Positions 32,334-39,815 of a DNA stretch of 64,000 nucleotides are shown piece after piece. Each line of letters begins with the position of its first letter. The stretch's first letter is position 1. Both the position numbers and the translations under genes were made by a program. This DNA comes from a virus. The stretch lies in IMG/VR virus record IMGVR_UViG_3300027747_000967, positions 1 through 64,000 of that record. One strand, written 5' to 3'. A model generated the notes under the pieces. That model worked only from the letters and a program-made list of their open reading frames with translations. It had not been told where the DNA came from and did not search any database.

Positions 32334-32513
32334 CTATATCCAATAAATTGAACAATTCATTTTATATTCATTTTGAAGTAAACGTAATTCGTCCAAATTG
32401 ACCTTACGCTTACCAAATGATTCAAATAACGTATGAGCTAAAGAACATCTAGGAGTAAAAATATCATTACCATCTGAATCCATTTTACCGTTTATCTGAA
32501 TTACTTTAAACAT
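32334..32513 (-). CDS. Hypothetical protein, 59 residues
   Basis: MFKVIQINGKMDSDGNDIFT... ending NCSIYWI. Overlaps the next upstream gene by 13 bases. Function unknown. Confidence 0.5.
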   Translation of the reverse strand: MFKVIQINGKMDSDGNDIFTPRCSLAHTLFESFGKRKVNLDELRLLQNEYKMNCSIYWI

Positions 32514-32713
32514 ATAAAATCCTTTTTTTCCAATAATATCTCACTTATGCTATTATCTCTATATGATACAGTATATGGATTATCTAAAGATATTGTATAA
32601 ACAACCTTTTTACCAGAACCGCCATATAGTCTAGATGATAGAATCGTACCTGTAATTCCAGATGCATAACCTGACTTTACTTGAATTTTAGTATTATTTG
32701 CTAATATTCTCAT
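32501..32713 (-). CDS. Hypothetical beta-rich protein
   Basis: Start at 32713 (MRILANNTKIQVKSG) with AAAGGT before ATG. About 70 residues with the feel of a small SH3-like barrel (GYASGITGTILSSRLYGG). Function unknown. Confidence 0.55.
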   Translation of the reverse strand: MRILANNTKIQVKSGYASGITGTILSSRLYGGSGKKVVYTISLDNPYTVSYRDNSISEILLEKKDFICLK

Positions 32714-32726
32714 ATTAAAACCTTTC

Positions 32727-32903
32727 TTATTCAATCGTTACTTTTTGCAATTCGTCTTTTAATTCATCAATAGACATATTGTTTAAACCTTTAAAACCAT
32801 ACATGATAAAATCGTATAGAGTATTATCATTATAACTTGTATCATTTTGGCAATTATCTATAATTAAATTGCATATTTTGGTAATCATTTTATCTTGATT
32901 CAT
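32727..32903 (-). CDS. Hypothetical acidic protein, 58 residues
   Basis: MNQDKMITKICNLIIDN... ending LQKVTIE; AAAGGT precedes ATG. Upstream 32904-33073 shows no gene, only AT-rich sequence with a small GAAAC/GTTTC hairpin and a GTATG-T-CATAC palindrome. Confidence 0.5.
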   Translation of the reverse strand: MNQDKMITKICNLIIDNCQNDTSYNDNTLYDFIMYGFKGLNNMSIDELKDELQKVTIE

Positions 32904-33073
32904 TTAAAACCTTTCAATATTTACATTAAATTTACATCAAATATATTCTATATAACTAAAAGTAATATAGACGCTTATAGTGTCGCTAGTATGACATACA
33001 CTGCGAAACTTAGTTTCTACTTACAATTCTCCTGAGCGCATCCAGAAACATCCTGTGCGGTTCCAGAGATACT

Positions 33074-33406
33074 TTAAACTGCCATATCTTGAAGATTTTG
33101 AATTTTACTCTCAAGATACTTAATGCGTTCATGTCGTAATTGTGCCACTTCGCTATCACTACGAATATATACATCAAACGAATGTGCATCAGCTTTTGGC
33201 GTAGCATTACTTGTAGTATTCTTGCGAGTTCCTCTATACATTACATAAAATCTCTGGGAGCCATCTACAATACTTCTAAATGTATCAATCTCTTTTATTG
33301 GAATATTCTTATATGTCGAGCGTAAACCGGAGCTGGCTCTAGTAGCATATCTACCATACAATGTTGCAAGTGTATCACTAATTTTATAATCTGTTCTATA
33401 ATTCAT
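33074..33406 (-). CDS. Hypothetical basic protein
   Basis: Start at 33406 (MNYRTDYKISD) with AAAGAGATAGT before ATG; 110 residues. The end is a short coiled coil (RHERIKYLESKIQNLQ). Function unknown. Confidence 0.6.
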   Translation of the reverse strand: MNYRTDYKISDTLATLYGRYATRASSGLRSTYKNIPIKEIDTFRSIVDGSQRFYVMYRGTRKNTTSNATPKADAHSFDVYIRSDSEVAQLRHERIKYLESKIQNLQDMAV

Positions 33407-33591
33407 ACTATCTCTTTCTTTGTTAAATTGTGAATTTTTCTTATTACTTCGCAAATATCATCTGAAACGTCATCTTCTATATCAGCATAATAATTTAATG
33501 CATCGTATATAACGTCTAATTGTTTATCAGTCAATTCTACTGTTTTTTCAAGTTTTAAATTCTCGACTTTTACTAGTTTATATGTAATCAT
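33403..33591 (-). CDS. Hypothetical protein
   Basis: The 62-residue protein (LKLEKTVELTDKQLDVIYDALNYY) has a helical pattern like small phage proteins with a D-x-Q-L-x-x-I-x-x-A-L core. Overlaps the next gene by 4 bases. Confidence 0.55.
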   Translation of the reverse strand: MITYKLVKVENLKLEKTVELTDKQLDVIYDALNYYADIEDDVSDDICEVIRKIHNLTKKEIV

Positions 33592-33603
33592 ACTATCTCT
33601 TTC

Positions 33604-33921
33604 TTAAAGTAATTCGTTTAACTGTGAATATAAGAATTCTACATCATCGTGAATATCGCAACTTGTAAAATCATCATCATCATGATTTGACGTATTATTC
33701 TCATTATCATAATATATTTCAAAGACTGTATGGTCGAGTTTAATAGGCTCGTTTTGAAAAAAATTACACGGACTATAAAAATGTTCGATTACATAACATA
33801 CTTTACGATTGAATTTATCAAAAAACTCATATTCATTACATTCTACTGATTCAAATGATTGTTTAATTGTAACATCATAATCATTCGCAATACTTGTTAT
33901 TTCATTTAAAAATTGATTCAT
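33604..33921 (-). CDS. Hypothetical acidic protein
   Basis: The 105-residue protein is rich in Asp, Glu and His (NTSNHDDDDFTSCDIHDDVEF). Net charge strongly negative. Function unknown. Confidence 0.6.
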   Translation of the reverse strand: MNQFLNEITSIANDYDVTIKQSFESVECNEYEFFDKFNRKVCYVIEHFYSPCNFFQNEPIKLDHTVFEIYYDNENNTSNHDDDDFTSCDIHDDVEFLYSQLNELL

Positions 33922-33938
33922 ATTTTCTTTCTATATTA

Positions 33939-34148
33939 TTATTGTGACATAAATTCATCAAACTCTTGTTTAATTGTGTTTTCAATCAATTGAATTTCAT
34001 GTAACTCTTGTTTTCTTTCATCTGATTCTAAATAATCTTCAATACGTTCAACGCAATGTTGATGAACGTTGATATATTCAGTTCTGTAGTTTTCACATGA
34101 ATTTAATAAAAATTCATAAAATTCTTTTGCAGTTTTTTCTTTACTCAT
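33939..34148 (-). CDS. Hypothetical acidic helical protein
   Basis: Start at 34148 (MSKEKTAKEFYEF) chosen for its GAAAG-type site and about 25-nt leader; an ATG at 34160 is possible. 69 residues, helical, charged. Confidence 0.55.
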   Translation of the reverse strand: MSKEKTAKEFYEFLLNSCENYRTEYINVHQHCVERIEDYLESDERKQELHEIQLIENTIKQEFDEFMSQ

Positions 34149-34179
34149 TTTTTCTTTCATTTGTTTAACTAATACATCT

Positions 34180-34244
34180 ATTATACAGTAATCTCAAAAA
34201 AAGTCAAGAAATTACTCTATATTAGTGTCTTAAAAACAACACTA
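34180..34244 (-). promoter_or_regulatory. Promoter with variant upstream hairpin
   Basis: TTGACT (34207-34202), 16 bp, TATAAT (34185-34180). TAGTGT...ACACTA (34223-34244) is a diverged form of the palindrome module, right after the stop of the next gene upstream. Confidence 0.7.
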
Positions 34245-34255
34245 GCGGGCGTCTT

Positions 34256-34465
34256 TTACTTCGGCATCTGATAATAACGAGAAGCAAAATCAGCTCGTTC
34301 TCGCTCATAATCGCTTCTTCTATCTGGATTATTAACTTTTAATTCAGCCCACCATACTAATTTTTCTTGCGTCATCTCTGGATGCTTTTGTTTCAAATCA
34401 GCAACATAATCATTTTGCTGTTCTTGCGTCATATCGCACCATTTTGTTTCATTGATTATACTCAT
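34256..34465 (-). CDS. Hypothetical protein
   Basis: The 69-residue protein (CDMTQEQQNDYVADLKQKHPEMTQEKLVWWAELKV) is helical and acidic with a Trp pair. Function unknown. Confidence 0.6.
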   Translation of the reverse strand: MSIINETKWCDMTQEQQNDYVADLKQKHPEMTQEKLVWWAELKVNNPDRRSDYERERADFASRYYQMPK

Positions 34466-34481
34466 ATACTCTCTTTCTTAA

Positions 34482-34754
34482 TTACTTCAATAATTCAAGT
34501 ATTTCTTCGCTTGTCTCTTTTACCCAAATGTGAGCAGTATTAGATAATGATATGCGAGTCGCAATTATTTCATAATAATTATCTTTTGCAAGCATTGATT
34601 TTGATTCATCTACTTTAAAGCCAAATTTGCGAGTTCTTCCAAACATTGTAATTGCATCTTTATTTACAAAAATGTCGTAAACAGTCGTTATAATATCGCC
34701 ATTTCCAGCTTTAGTAGAATAATCATCTACATGAGTTAATTTTATTGTATTCAT
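34482..34754 (-). CDS. Hypothetical beta-rich protein
   Basis: The 90-residue protein (KLTHVDDYSTKAGNGDIITTVYDIFVNK...) looks beta-rich. The ATG is preceded by AAAGTG. Function unknown. Confidence 0.6.
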   Translation of the reverse strand: MNTIKLTHVDDYSTKAGNGDIITTVYDIFVNKDAITMFGRTRKFGFKVDESKSMLAKDNYYEIIATRISLSNTAHIWVKETSEEILELLK

Positions 34755-34830
34755 ATTTCACTTTCTTTATTAATTAATCTTACTCTAATATACTCATAGA
34801 ATACATTAGATAAAACAATTAAAAAACTAC

Positions 34831-35235
34831 TTAAACAGTAGCAGCTTTCTTAGCAGCAAACTTAGCAGCTATTGCGTTCGCTTCTTGCGCTTCTACTTGT
34901 AACATTGTCACTTTAGAAGCTTTGCGATTCGCTTTAATCGCTTTTGAGCCGACTGGCTTCGCTTTCTTATCTTGTAACTTCTGTAAACGCAACTGAGCTT
35001 TCGCAATTCTATCTTGTAACTTCAATTCAGCATCAGCAGCTTTTACAGCACGTGCTTGAGCTCTTGTTTCACGGTCTTGCTCACGCATCTCTTTTTGAAT
35101 TCTCTTATAATCTCGATTAAGAGCTACTTCATTTTTAATAGAAGCTTTAAGAGCTGTTAATGTTTCTCTTTTTTGGGCAAGAGTTAAGCCTTCAATGGAA
35201 CTACAAGCAAATGTAAACATAGTGTTTTCTTTCAT
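34831..35235 (-). CDS. Lysine/alanine-rich coiled-coil protein
   Basis: 134 residues from 35235 (coupled ATGA start) or 129 from 35220 (MFTFACSS). The middle is a long basic helix (RAQARAVKAADAELKLQDRIAK) and the end is Ala/Lys-rich like histone tails. It may coat nucleic acid. Function unproven. Confidence 0.65.
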   Translation of the reverse strand: MKENTMFTFACSSIEGLTLAQKRETLTALKASIKNEVALNRDYKRIQKEMREQDRETRAQARAVKAADAELKLQDRIAKAQLRLQKLQDKKAKPVGSKAIKANRKASKVTMLQVEAQEANAIAAKFAAKKAATV

Positions 35236-35348
35236 ATAAAATAAATGTTAATAATTAATAATACTGCTGATAATATCATAGAGTATAAACAAATAATCAA
35301 TAAATTGTCTATATACTGTAATTCGTTTTTCTCTTTAATCTTCATCAT
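35232..35348 (-). CDS. Small membrane protein, 38 residues
   Basis: MMKIKEKNELQYIDN then a TM helix (LLIICLYSMILSAVLLIINI). Its stop overlaps the next ATG. The predicted transcript from 35356-35383 would start only a few bases before its ATG, so it may be leaderless or use the second ATG. Confidence 0.4.
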   Translation of the reverse strand: MMKIKEKNELQYIDNLLIICLYSMILSAVLLIINIYFI

Positions 35349-35355
35349 GTAAACC

Positions 35356-35383
35356 ATTATACAGTAATTTAAGAATTTGTCAA
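35356..35383 (-). promoter_or_regulatory. Sigma-70-type promoter
   Basis: TTGACA (35383-35378), 16 bp, TATAAT (35361-35356), both boxes perfect. No GTTGT palindrome upstream. Confidence 0.8.
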
Positions 35384-35740
35384 TCGTTATTTTTTGCGTT
35401 TCTATCTATTTGATTTTATTGAAGAAAATACTTGAGTAAATTAGTATAGTATAGAAATTATAACGAATTTTTCGTGTTTTTCTGCGTTTTTGTGTGTTTT
35501 TGTGTAAAAAGACGCAGCTCCAAGAGTCAATGAGTGTAAGAGTGAGAGAGTGATGAGCTCCAGAGCCGTGTGTAGACTGACTGAGAATGATCGAAGAGTG
35601 ACTGTAGAGCCGTGTGTGTGTTGAGTGTGAGTGATGAATAATAAAAAAAGTTCATTCCAGGTCGGACTGATTATTTCCATTATTTTTTTTCAGGAGGAAT
35701 TCGTGTTCCTCAAAATTTTTCCCGCAAGAACTCTGTGTTC
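35384..35740. other. Non-coding stretch of unusual composition with hairpins
   Basis: No convincing gene. From 35510 to 35635 the plus strand is almost free of C-rich AT islands and dominated by GAGTGA/GTGTG words, with AGAGCCGTGTGT at 35562-35573 and again at 35606-35617. Then come GAGGAA-TTCGTG-TTCCTC (about 35693-35710) and a GAAC/GTTC hairpin (about 35728-35741), each followed by T-runs on the plus strand. An AT-rich part (35384-35510) carries -10-like words. A 79-codon minus frame across it reads pyrimidine repeats and is probably not a gene. Confidence 0.5.
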
Positions 35741-35890
35741 CTAGAATTTTTTTTGGAAGGCTACTCGCTTCCTACGACATTTTCTATATTTGTGTTTATC
35801 CTTAGGCCCTCCACGAGTGGCAATCCACACAGGTAGACTTACACAAGAGCAAAAAATCACTAAAGCCCATAATTGGTCAAACGTAATCAT
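35741..35890 (-). CDS. Small membrane protein with basic tail, 49 residues
   Basis: MITFDQLWALVIFCSCVSLP... is one TM helix, then HKYRKCRRKRVAFQKKF. AAAGGATAATGT precedes ATG. The tail codons also form a GGAAG/CTTCC hairpin. Confidence 0.5.
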   Translation of the reverse strand: MITFDQLWALVIFCSCVSLPVWIATRGGPKDKHKYRKCRRKRVAFQKKF

Positions 35891-35901
35891 ACATTATCCT
35901 T

Positions 35902-36120
35902 TCAATCAAAGTAATCTTCCTCTATGATTCCATTATCCAGACATTCCCTGATGAATTCGTTTGCACATCCATCACTTAGTATAGCATCAGAAATCATATT
36001 TTCAATGATAACACGTTTTTCTGTATCAATATTGTGTTCCGACCATGGAAAATTATCTACAAGTCGTTCCACACAAACAAATACCCAATTTTCCTGATTT
36101 TGTTGTTCCATCCAATTCAT
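35902..36120 (-). CDS. Hypothetical acidic protein
   Basis: The 72-residue protein (NWVFVCVERLVDNFPWSEHNIDTEKRVII...) is helical and acidic. Followed immediately by the small gene at 35741 and preceded by an adjacent gene. Confidence 0.6.
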   Translation of the reverse strand: MNWMEQQNQENWVFVCVERLVDNFPWSEHNIDTEKRVIIENMISDAILSDGCANEFIRECLDNGIIEEDYFD

Positions 36121-36291
36121 TTACAGTCCTCTCCATCCTAAAAGAAAGCAAGTTTTCACCCATTCATTGAAATTCTTAGAGAATCGTGTTTTGTGTAGTA
36201 AATCCAAGTAAATATATGGAAACCAAAGAACAAACAATGGTCTCCTTACATAAGGATTCTTTATATGTGATATTTTAGCAGTAATATTCAT
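36121..36291 (-). CDS. Hypothetical basic protein, 56 residues
   Basis: MNITAKISHIKNPYVRRPLF... is basic and aromatic with possible membrane contact (LFVLWFPYIYLDLL). Starts within the upstream stop (ATGA). Function unknown. Confidence 0.55.
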   Translation of the reverse strand: MNITAKISHIKNPYVRRPLFVLWFPYIYLDLLHKTRFSKNFNEWVKTCFLLGWRGL

Positions 36292-36437
36292 TCTTCATAA
36301 CCTAATTCGTATTTTTTCACTTTTTTCATCAATGCCGACCATTCCGTAGCACGTTCTTTGAGTTCACCATTGAGCCAAAACTCAAAATACTTACCATTGT
36401 GTTCATATTTTATGTGTATTTTTTCTTTGGACTTCAT
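36288..36437 (-). CDS. Hypothetical protein, 49 residues
   Basis: MKSKEKIHIKYEHNGKYFEFWLNG... is a compact basic/aromatic peptide. 4-base overlaps at both ends. Confidence 0.55.
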   Translation of the reverse strand: MKSKEKIHIKYEHNGKYFEFWLNGELKERATEWSALMKKVKKYELGYEE

Positions 36438-36853
36438 TTCTCTTGTGCCTTTCTTAGTATTGCTCTAGCAAACCATTTCAACTGCTCCATTGATGAATGA
36501 CCATCAACATTAGCCCTTGCTATGCTTTCTATTTCCTCATTTGTTAGTTCCCGTTCAATCTCTTGCCCAATATCAGATAACCGTTGTAATGCTAATTCTT
36601 TTTTCAACGCTTCTATTTCAGCTTGTTGCAGTTCTATCTTTTGATACAGTAAGTCAATCAGTCTTTTATCACCGTTGGCCGTGCGTTCATCTATATTTGT
36701 GTTCGTCTTACTACGCAACCCATCTATTTCTTGGGCTTGTTGGCGTAGCATGGTTTGTGCTAGTTCAATATTGTTGGCATAATCATAATATTCTTCACTG
36801 GTTAAAATTGATATTGAACCTTCTAATTCATCTGCTAGTTCATTTGCAGTCAT
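36434..36853 (-). CDS. Coiled-coil phage protein
   Basis: 139 residues with a long coiled coil (LAQTMLRQQAQEIDGL ... LYQKIELQQAEIEALKKELAL) and a C-terminal SMEQLKWFARAILRKAQEK that recurs at the ends of small phage proteins. Function unknown. Confidence 0.65.
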   Translation of the reverse strand: MTANELADELEGSISILTSEEYYDYANNIELAQTMLRQQAQEIDGLRSKTNTNIDERTANGDKRLIDLLYQKIELQQAEIEALKKELALQRLSDIGQEIERELTNEEIESIARANVDGHSSMEQLKWFARAILRKAQEK

Positions 36854-37170
36854 TTCTCAGGTCCTTCACTCCATTTAAATCCTAATAGTTTATACATTAC
36901 CTTCTGTAAAACAGACGGTTTCTTCTCAATCCCAATATGCATTACCCCAATCTTCAGTTCTCCTACTGAATTGCTGGGCGAAACAGTAAGTGAAGGAGAA
37001 ATGGTTGTCATACCAACACCAAGAGGAACATTACCTGATCCAAAGGTGTAGTTAGCAGGTACAGCATAAAGTTTCCGTCTTGTATCACAACCTTCAGTAT
37101 CCAAGTCAAGACTTAACTGAATTCCATAGTGAGGCCACAGAAACTCCATTTCAGTTTGAGTTTGTATCAT
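36850..37170 (-). CDS. Hypothetical protein
   Basis: The 106-residue protein (LWPHYGIQLSLDLDTEGCDTRRKLYAVPANYTFG...) begins soluble and ends VMYKLLGFKW. Pattern resembles small conserved phage proteins. Overlaps neighbours. Confidence 0.6.
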   Translation of the reverse strand: MIQTQTEMEFLWPHYGIQLSLDLDTEGCDTRRKLYAVPANYTFGSGNVPLGVGMTTISPSLTVSPSNSVGELKIGVMHIGIEKKPSVLQKVMYKLLGFKWSEGPEK

Positions 37171-37400
37171 GTTTTATTCCGAGTATGTAATGACATTTTT
37201 CTACATTCCTCTTTCACTTTTATTGGAATGTCAGGTGAAATCTCTGCAAGCCGACAGTCATATCCTACTTCTTTGTATTTCGGATGTAAAAAAATGATAA
37301 GAAACAATAAGGCAAGTCCTACAGCAAACATTCCAGCAACAATGAGAACATCCTTAGTAGTTATTTCAGTTATTTCAGTATTCTTGGTATATTTTTTCAT
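37167..37400 (-). CDS. Conserved single-pass membrane protein
   Basis: 77 residues: polar start, TM helix (VLIVAGMFAVGLALLFLIIFL), then GYDCRLAEISPDIPIKVKEEC, a segment I recall in small phage membrane proteins. The C-terminal part is probably periplasmic with two cysteines. Confidence 0.65.
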   Translation of the reverse strand: MKKYTKNTEITEITTKDVLIVAGMFAVGLALLFLIIFLHPKYKEVGYDCRLAEISPDIPIKVKEECRKMSLHTRNKT

Positions 37401-37474
37401 ATTGTATCAGAGTATATCAGTAATTATCAGGAACTGCGTGGAACCCCCCAGAGGAGGCGTTCCAAACCGTTTAG

Positions 37475-37741
37475 TTATTCAAAAACACCGACTACGTTTT
37501 CTTCCTTAACAATCCAAAGTTCTTTATCTTCGTGTTTGAACTTAGTGGATTTGCTCCAGTCTGCTACTATTATATCACCTACTTGAACATCAAGGCAATC
37601 AGATCCTGCAAATAATACCGTACCACGAGATACTTCATCACGGTCAACGGAGGTGAGGATGATACCAGAATCGGTCACCTTTTCTTTTTGAATTAATTCT
37701 ACTACTAATTTATTTTTGGTTGGTTGTAACATGGTAGACAT
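37475..37741 (-). CDS. GroES-like co-chaperonin
   Basis: The 88-residue protein matches Cpn10: LQPTKNKLVVELIQKE, KVTDSGIILTSVD (mobile-loop region), VSRGTVLFAG, VQVGDIIVADWSKSTKF and ELWIVKEENVVGVFE. T4 uses gp31 instead of GroES to fold gp23; a Cpn10-type phage protein likely plays the same role with host GroEL. A GC-rich hairpin (37435-37465) follows, without a U-run. Confidence 0.85.
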   Translation of the reverse strand: MSTMLQPTKNKLVVELIQKEKVTDSGIILTSVDRDEVSRGTVLFAGSDCLDVQVGDIIVADWSKSTKFKHEDKELWIVKEENVVGVFE

Positions 37742-37817
37742 CCTTTCATGATATGAAATGTCATATTAAATATTAAAAAAACTATCGTTTCTACTTAGAT
37801 TTCTCCTATATAGATAT

Positions 37818-38249
37818 ATGGAAAGCAATAGTAGAGAATACGCTAAATTTAAAAGAACCTTTGTTGGTCCTCCACTTCCAAGAAAAATTAGGAAAGAAAG
37901 GAACATAGGCGGTTCTAAACCTATGCCTGCTGAAAAACCTTTAAAACATAATTCTGAAACAAAACAAACTATACATCATTTTATGCCTTTTGTAACGGAT
38001 GATTGGCGTAATGTTAGACATTGTAATAATATTAACCAAATTATAACGCCTAGTTGGGCCAACAAAGCGAAAATAAAAGAATTATATTATACTGCTAAAA
38101 AATTAACCGAACAAACCGGTGTAAGACATGAAGTAGACCATATAATACCAAAAAGACATCCTTTGGTTTGTGGTCTCCACGTTGAACACAATTTACAAAT
38201 TTTACAAAAATCTGAAAACTTACAGAAAACAAATACTTTTAACCTCTAG
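37818..38249 (+). CDS. HNH endonuclease, free-standing
   Basis: The 143-residue plus-strand protein has the HNH core near residues 105-130: RHEVDHIIPKRHPLVCGLH then EHNLQIL. A basic N-terminal region (KFKRTFVGPPLPRKIRKER) may bind DNA. Orientation opposite to neighbours suggests homing-type insertion. No clear ribosome site. Confidence 0.8.
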   Translation: MESNSREYAKFKRTFVGPPLPRKIRKERNIGGSKPMPAEKPLKHNSETKQTIHHFMPFVTDDWRNVRHCNNINQIITPSWANKAKIKELYYTAKKLTEQTGVRHEVDHIIPKRHPLVCGLHVEHNLQILQKSENLQKTNTFNL

Positions 38250-38257
38250 GAAAACAA

Positions 38258-38410
38258 ATGAACTTACTTAACTTACTTAAAAAACTCTTTAATACAACTA
38301 CTGCTTTAGAACTTTATATTGAATCAAAGCAACCTACAAATACTGCTGATATTGAAAATGCCACTAAAGACTATTTCACCAAATCAGCTAATGGTTATTT
38401 CTATAGCTAA
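38258..38410 (+). CDS. Small protein (DUF3563-like), 50 residues
   Basis: AGGAAAAC before ATG. The pattern L-x-x-L-F ... ELYIESKQPTNTADIEN resembles small bacterial and phage proteins of Y-I-x-S-K-x-P-x-x-A-A-D-V-E type. It lies just after the HNH gene and overlaps the epimerase end by 4 bases. Confidence 0.55.
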   Translation: MNLLNLLKKLFNTTTALELYIESKQPTNTADIENATKDYFTKSANGYFYS

Positions 38411-39216
38411 ACCTTTAGCATTTCTTCATAGGTATAATTGCGTTCCATATAAGGTGACGGTTCTTTTAAGTAAGATTCAGCTAAGTCACCTTCTCTCCTT
38501 GGTCCATATGATGGCCATAAATTTATATCATTTACTTTAATAAATGTGTCAACAATTTCTTTGGTTGTTCTTGGATCGCCATAGGCAAGATTCTCAATTT
38601 TGTTTGATGGGTTATCAATCGCTTTGATAATAGCACGACAGATATCATTCACATGAACATACTCACGGACACAAGTACCATCTTTTGTCGGATAATCATT
38701 ACCAAAGATAGTAAAAGTAAATTTACCAATTTCTTTGGCTTTCATTAAGTTCATCATCAAACCATCAGGATTGGTTGGTGGAAATCCATCAGTACCAATG
38801 ACATTGTAAAAACGGAAGATGGTGTAATCGTAAGCTCTCTCTTTTACAATATCTTCTGCCATGCGTTTGGAGAAAGCATAAGATGAAACAGGATTCTCTG
38901 CGGCGCCCGTAGAAGCAAAAATAAAATTATGGTGGCGAATACTTTTTAATACATTCATTGTACCATTTACATTTGTATCAAAATAAGCACTAGGATTCTT
39001 TACCGATTCACCAACACGAACTAAAGCAGCCAAATGAATGATGGTATGAAATTCATACATAGCAGTAAATGGATATCTAATATCAACTCTATGGTTTTTC
39101 CTATCTTCTTCAATATCACAACCATGAATCAATATATCAGGTCGTGTCTGTTCAATCATCTTTACTAGATGTTGACCAATATAACCTTTGTTACCTGTAA
39201 TTAATACATTTTTCAT
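38407..39216 (-). CDS. NAD-dependent sugar epimerase (GalE-like)
   Basis: The 269-residue SDR-type enzyme has a G-x-x-G-x-x-G nucleotide motif (GNKGYIG), a catalytic S/T near FASTGAAE and YAFSK (Y-x-x-x-K), plus REYVHVNDI of GalE-like epimerases. Slightly shorter than bacterial GalE (about 338). It may modify surface sugars or glycosylation precursors. A related partial enzyme ends this window. Confidence 0.85.
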   Translation of the reverse strand: MKNVLITGNKGYIGQHLVKMIEQTRPDILIHGCDIEEDRKNHRVDIRYPFTAMYEFHTIIHLAALVRVGESVKNPSAYFDTNVNGTMNVLKSIRHHNFIFASTGAAENPVSSYAFSKRMAEDIVKERAYDYTIFRFYNVIGTDGFPPTNPDGLMMNLMKAKEIGKFTFTIFGNDYPTKDGTCVREYVHVNDICRAIIKAIDNPSNKIENLAYGDPRTTKEIVDTFIKVNDINLWPSYGPRREGDLAESYLKEPSPYMERNYTYEEMLKV

Positions 39217-39335
39217 GGTCTTTGTGCTTTCAAATGATTCAATACGTTCATTACTTCTTGACGCATAGGATTATCATGCGGAAGCCAAACGTATACTCTA
39301 TTCAATAATTGAATTACTTGATTTAAATCCATCAT
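39213..39335 (-). CDS. Hypothetical 40-residue peptide
   Basis: MMDLNQVIQLLNRVYVWLPHDN... ending KAQRP. 4-base overlaps at both ends. Function unknown. Confidence 0.5.
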   Translation of the reverse strand: MMDLNQVIQLLNRVYVWLPHDNPMRQEVMNVLNHLKAQRP

Positions 39336-39607
39336 TTAAATATTCCCGACCATGTTTTGAGCTTATCACGTTTAGCATGACGAGCTGCATTGACATTAGA
39401 ATCGGAAAGAATTCCTTTTTCAATCAAAATATCAACCATGCAAAGCAAATCACCAATTTCTTCTTCTAGTCTGGCTTGATTACTTGGCCCATCTTTTGGC
39501 CAAGCGTCATTTGCACCAAAACGAAATATTTTAGAAATTGCTTGAATTACTTCAGCACATTCTTCTTGTGTGATAAGAAAAACCTCACTATTTGATATAT
39601 TATTCAT
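39332..39607 (-). CDS. MazG-like nucleotide pyrophosphohydrolase
   Basis: Start at 39607 (MNNISNSEVF) since the longer frame overlaps its neighbour; 91 residues. Motif E-E-C-A-E-V-I-Q-A then LEEEIGDLLCMVDIL gives the E-x-x-E ... E-x-x-D metal set. It hydrolyses NTPs or (p)ppGpp-type nucleotides and may adjust pools with Nrd. Confidence 0.8.
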   Translation of the reverse strand: MNNISNSEVFLITQEECAEVIQAISKIFRFGANDAWPKDGPSNQARLEEEIGDLLCMVDILIEKGILSDSNVNAARHAKRDKLKTWSGIFK

Positions 39608-39815
39608 TGAGTAATGTAGGTTTATCACCTTTAGATATATATTCAGCGGCAAAGTTATTAGCAGATTCTTCATTCATAAAGACTTTACTAAATGTGTTTG
39701 GATTGTTAGGTGTTCCATAATTGACTTGGTAAAAAGTAACTCCACCATCGTCACCCTCTAAAACTGCGGCGATATATTTACCTGCACCACCCATATATGT
39801 TGCTATTTCTTTCAT
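39600..39815 (-). CDS. Hypothetical protein
   Basis: The 71-residue protein (ATYMGGAGKYIAAVLEGDDGGVTFYQVNYGTP) is a conserved-looking small phage protein. Overlaps the MazG-like start by 8 bases. Confidence 0.6.
   Translation of the reverse strand: MKEIATYMGGAGKYIAAVLEGDDGGVTFYQVNYGTPNNPNTFSKVFMNEESANNFAAEYISKGDKPTLLNE

Noticed and set aside
32904-33073. Possible tRNA in the gap
   Set aside because: Short hairpins are present, but no cloverleaf, no T-loop consensus and no acceptor pairing could be built.
33010-33207. 65-codon minus-strand frame
   Set aside because: It overlaps the better-supported gene at 33074-33406 out of frame and has no ribosome site.
35441-35680. 79-codon minus-strand frame MEIISPTW...
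   Set aside because: It reads pyrimidine-rich simple words (CACTC, CTCTC) across a compositional island, has repeats at DNA level and no motif; kept as a non-coding region with low certainty.
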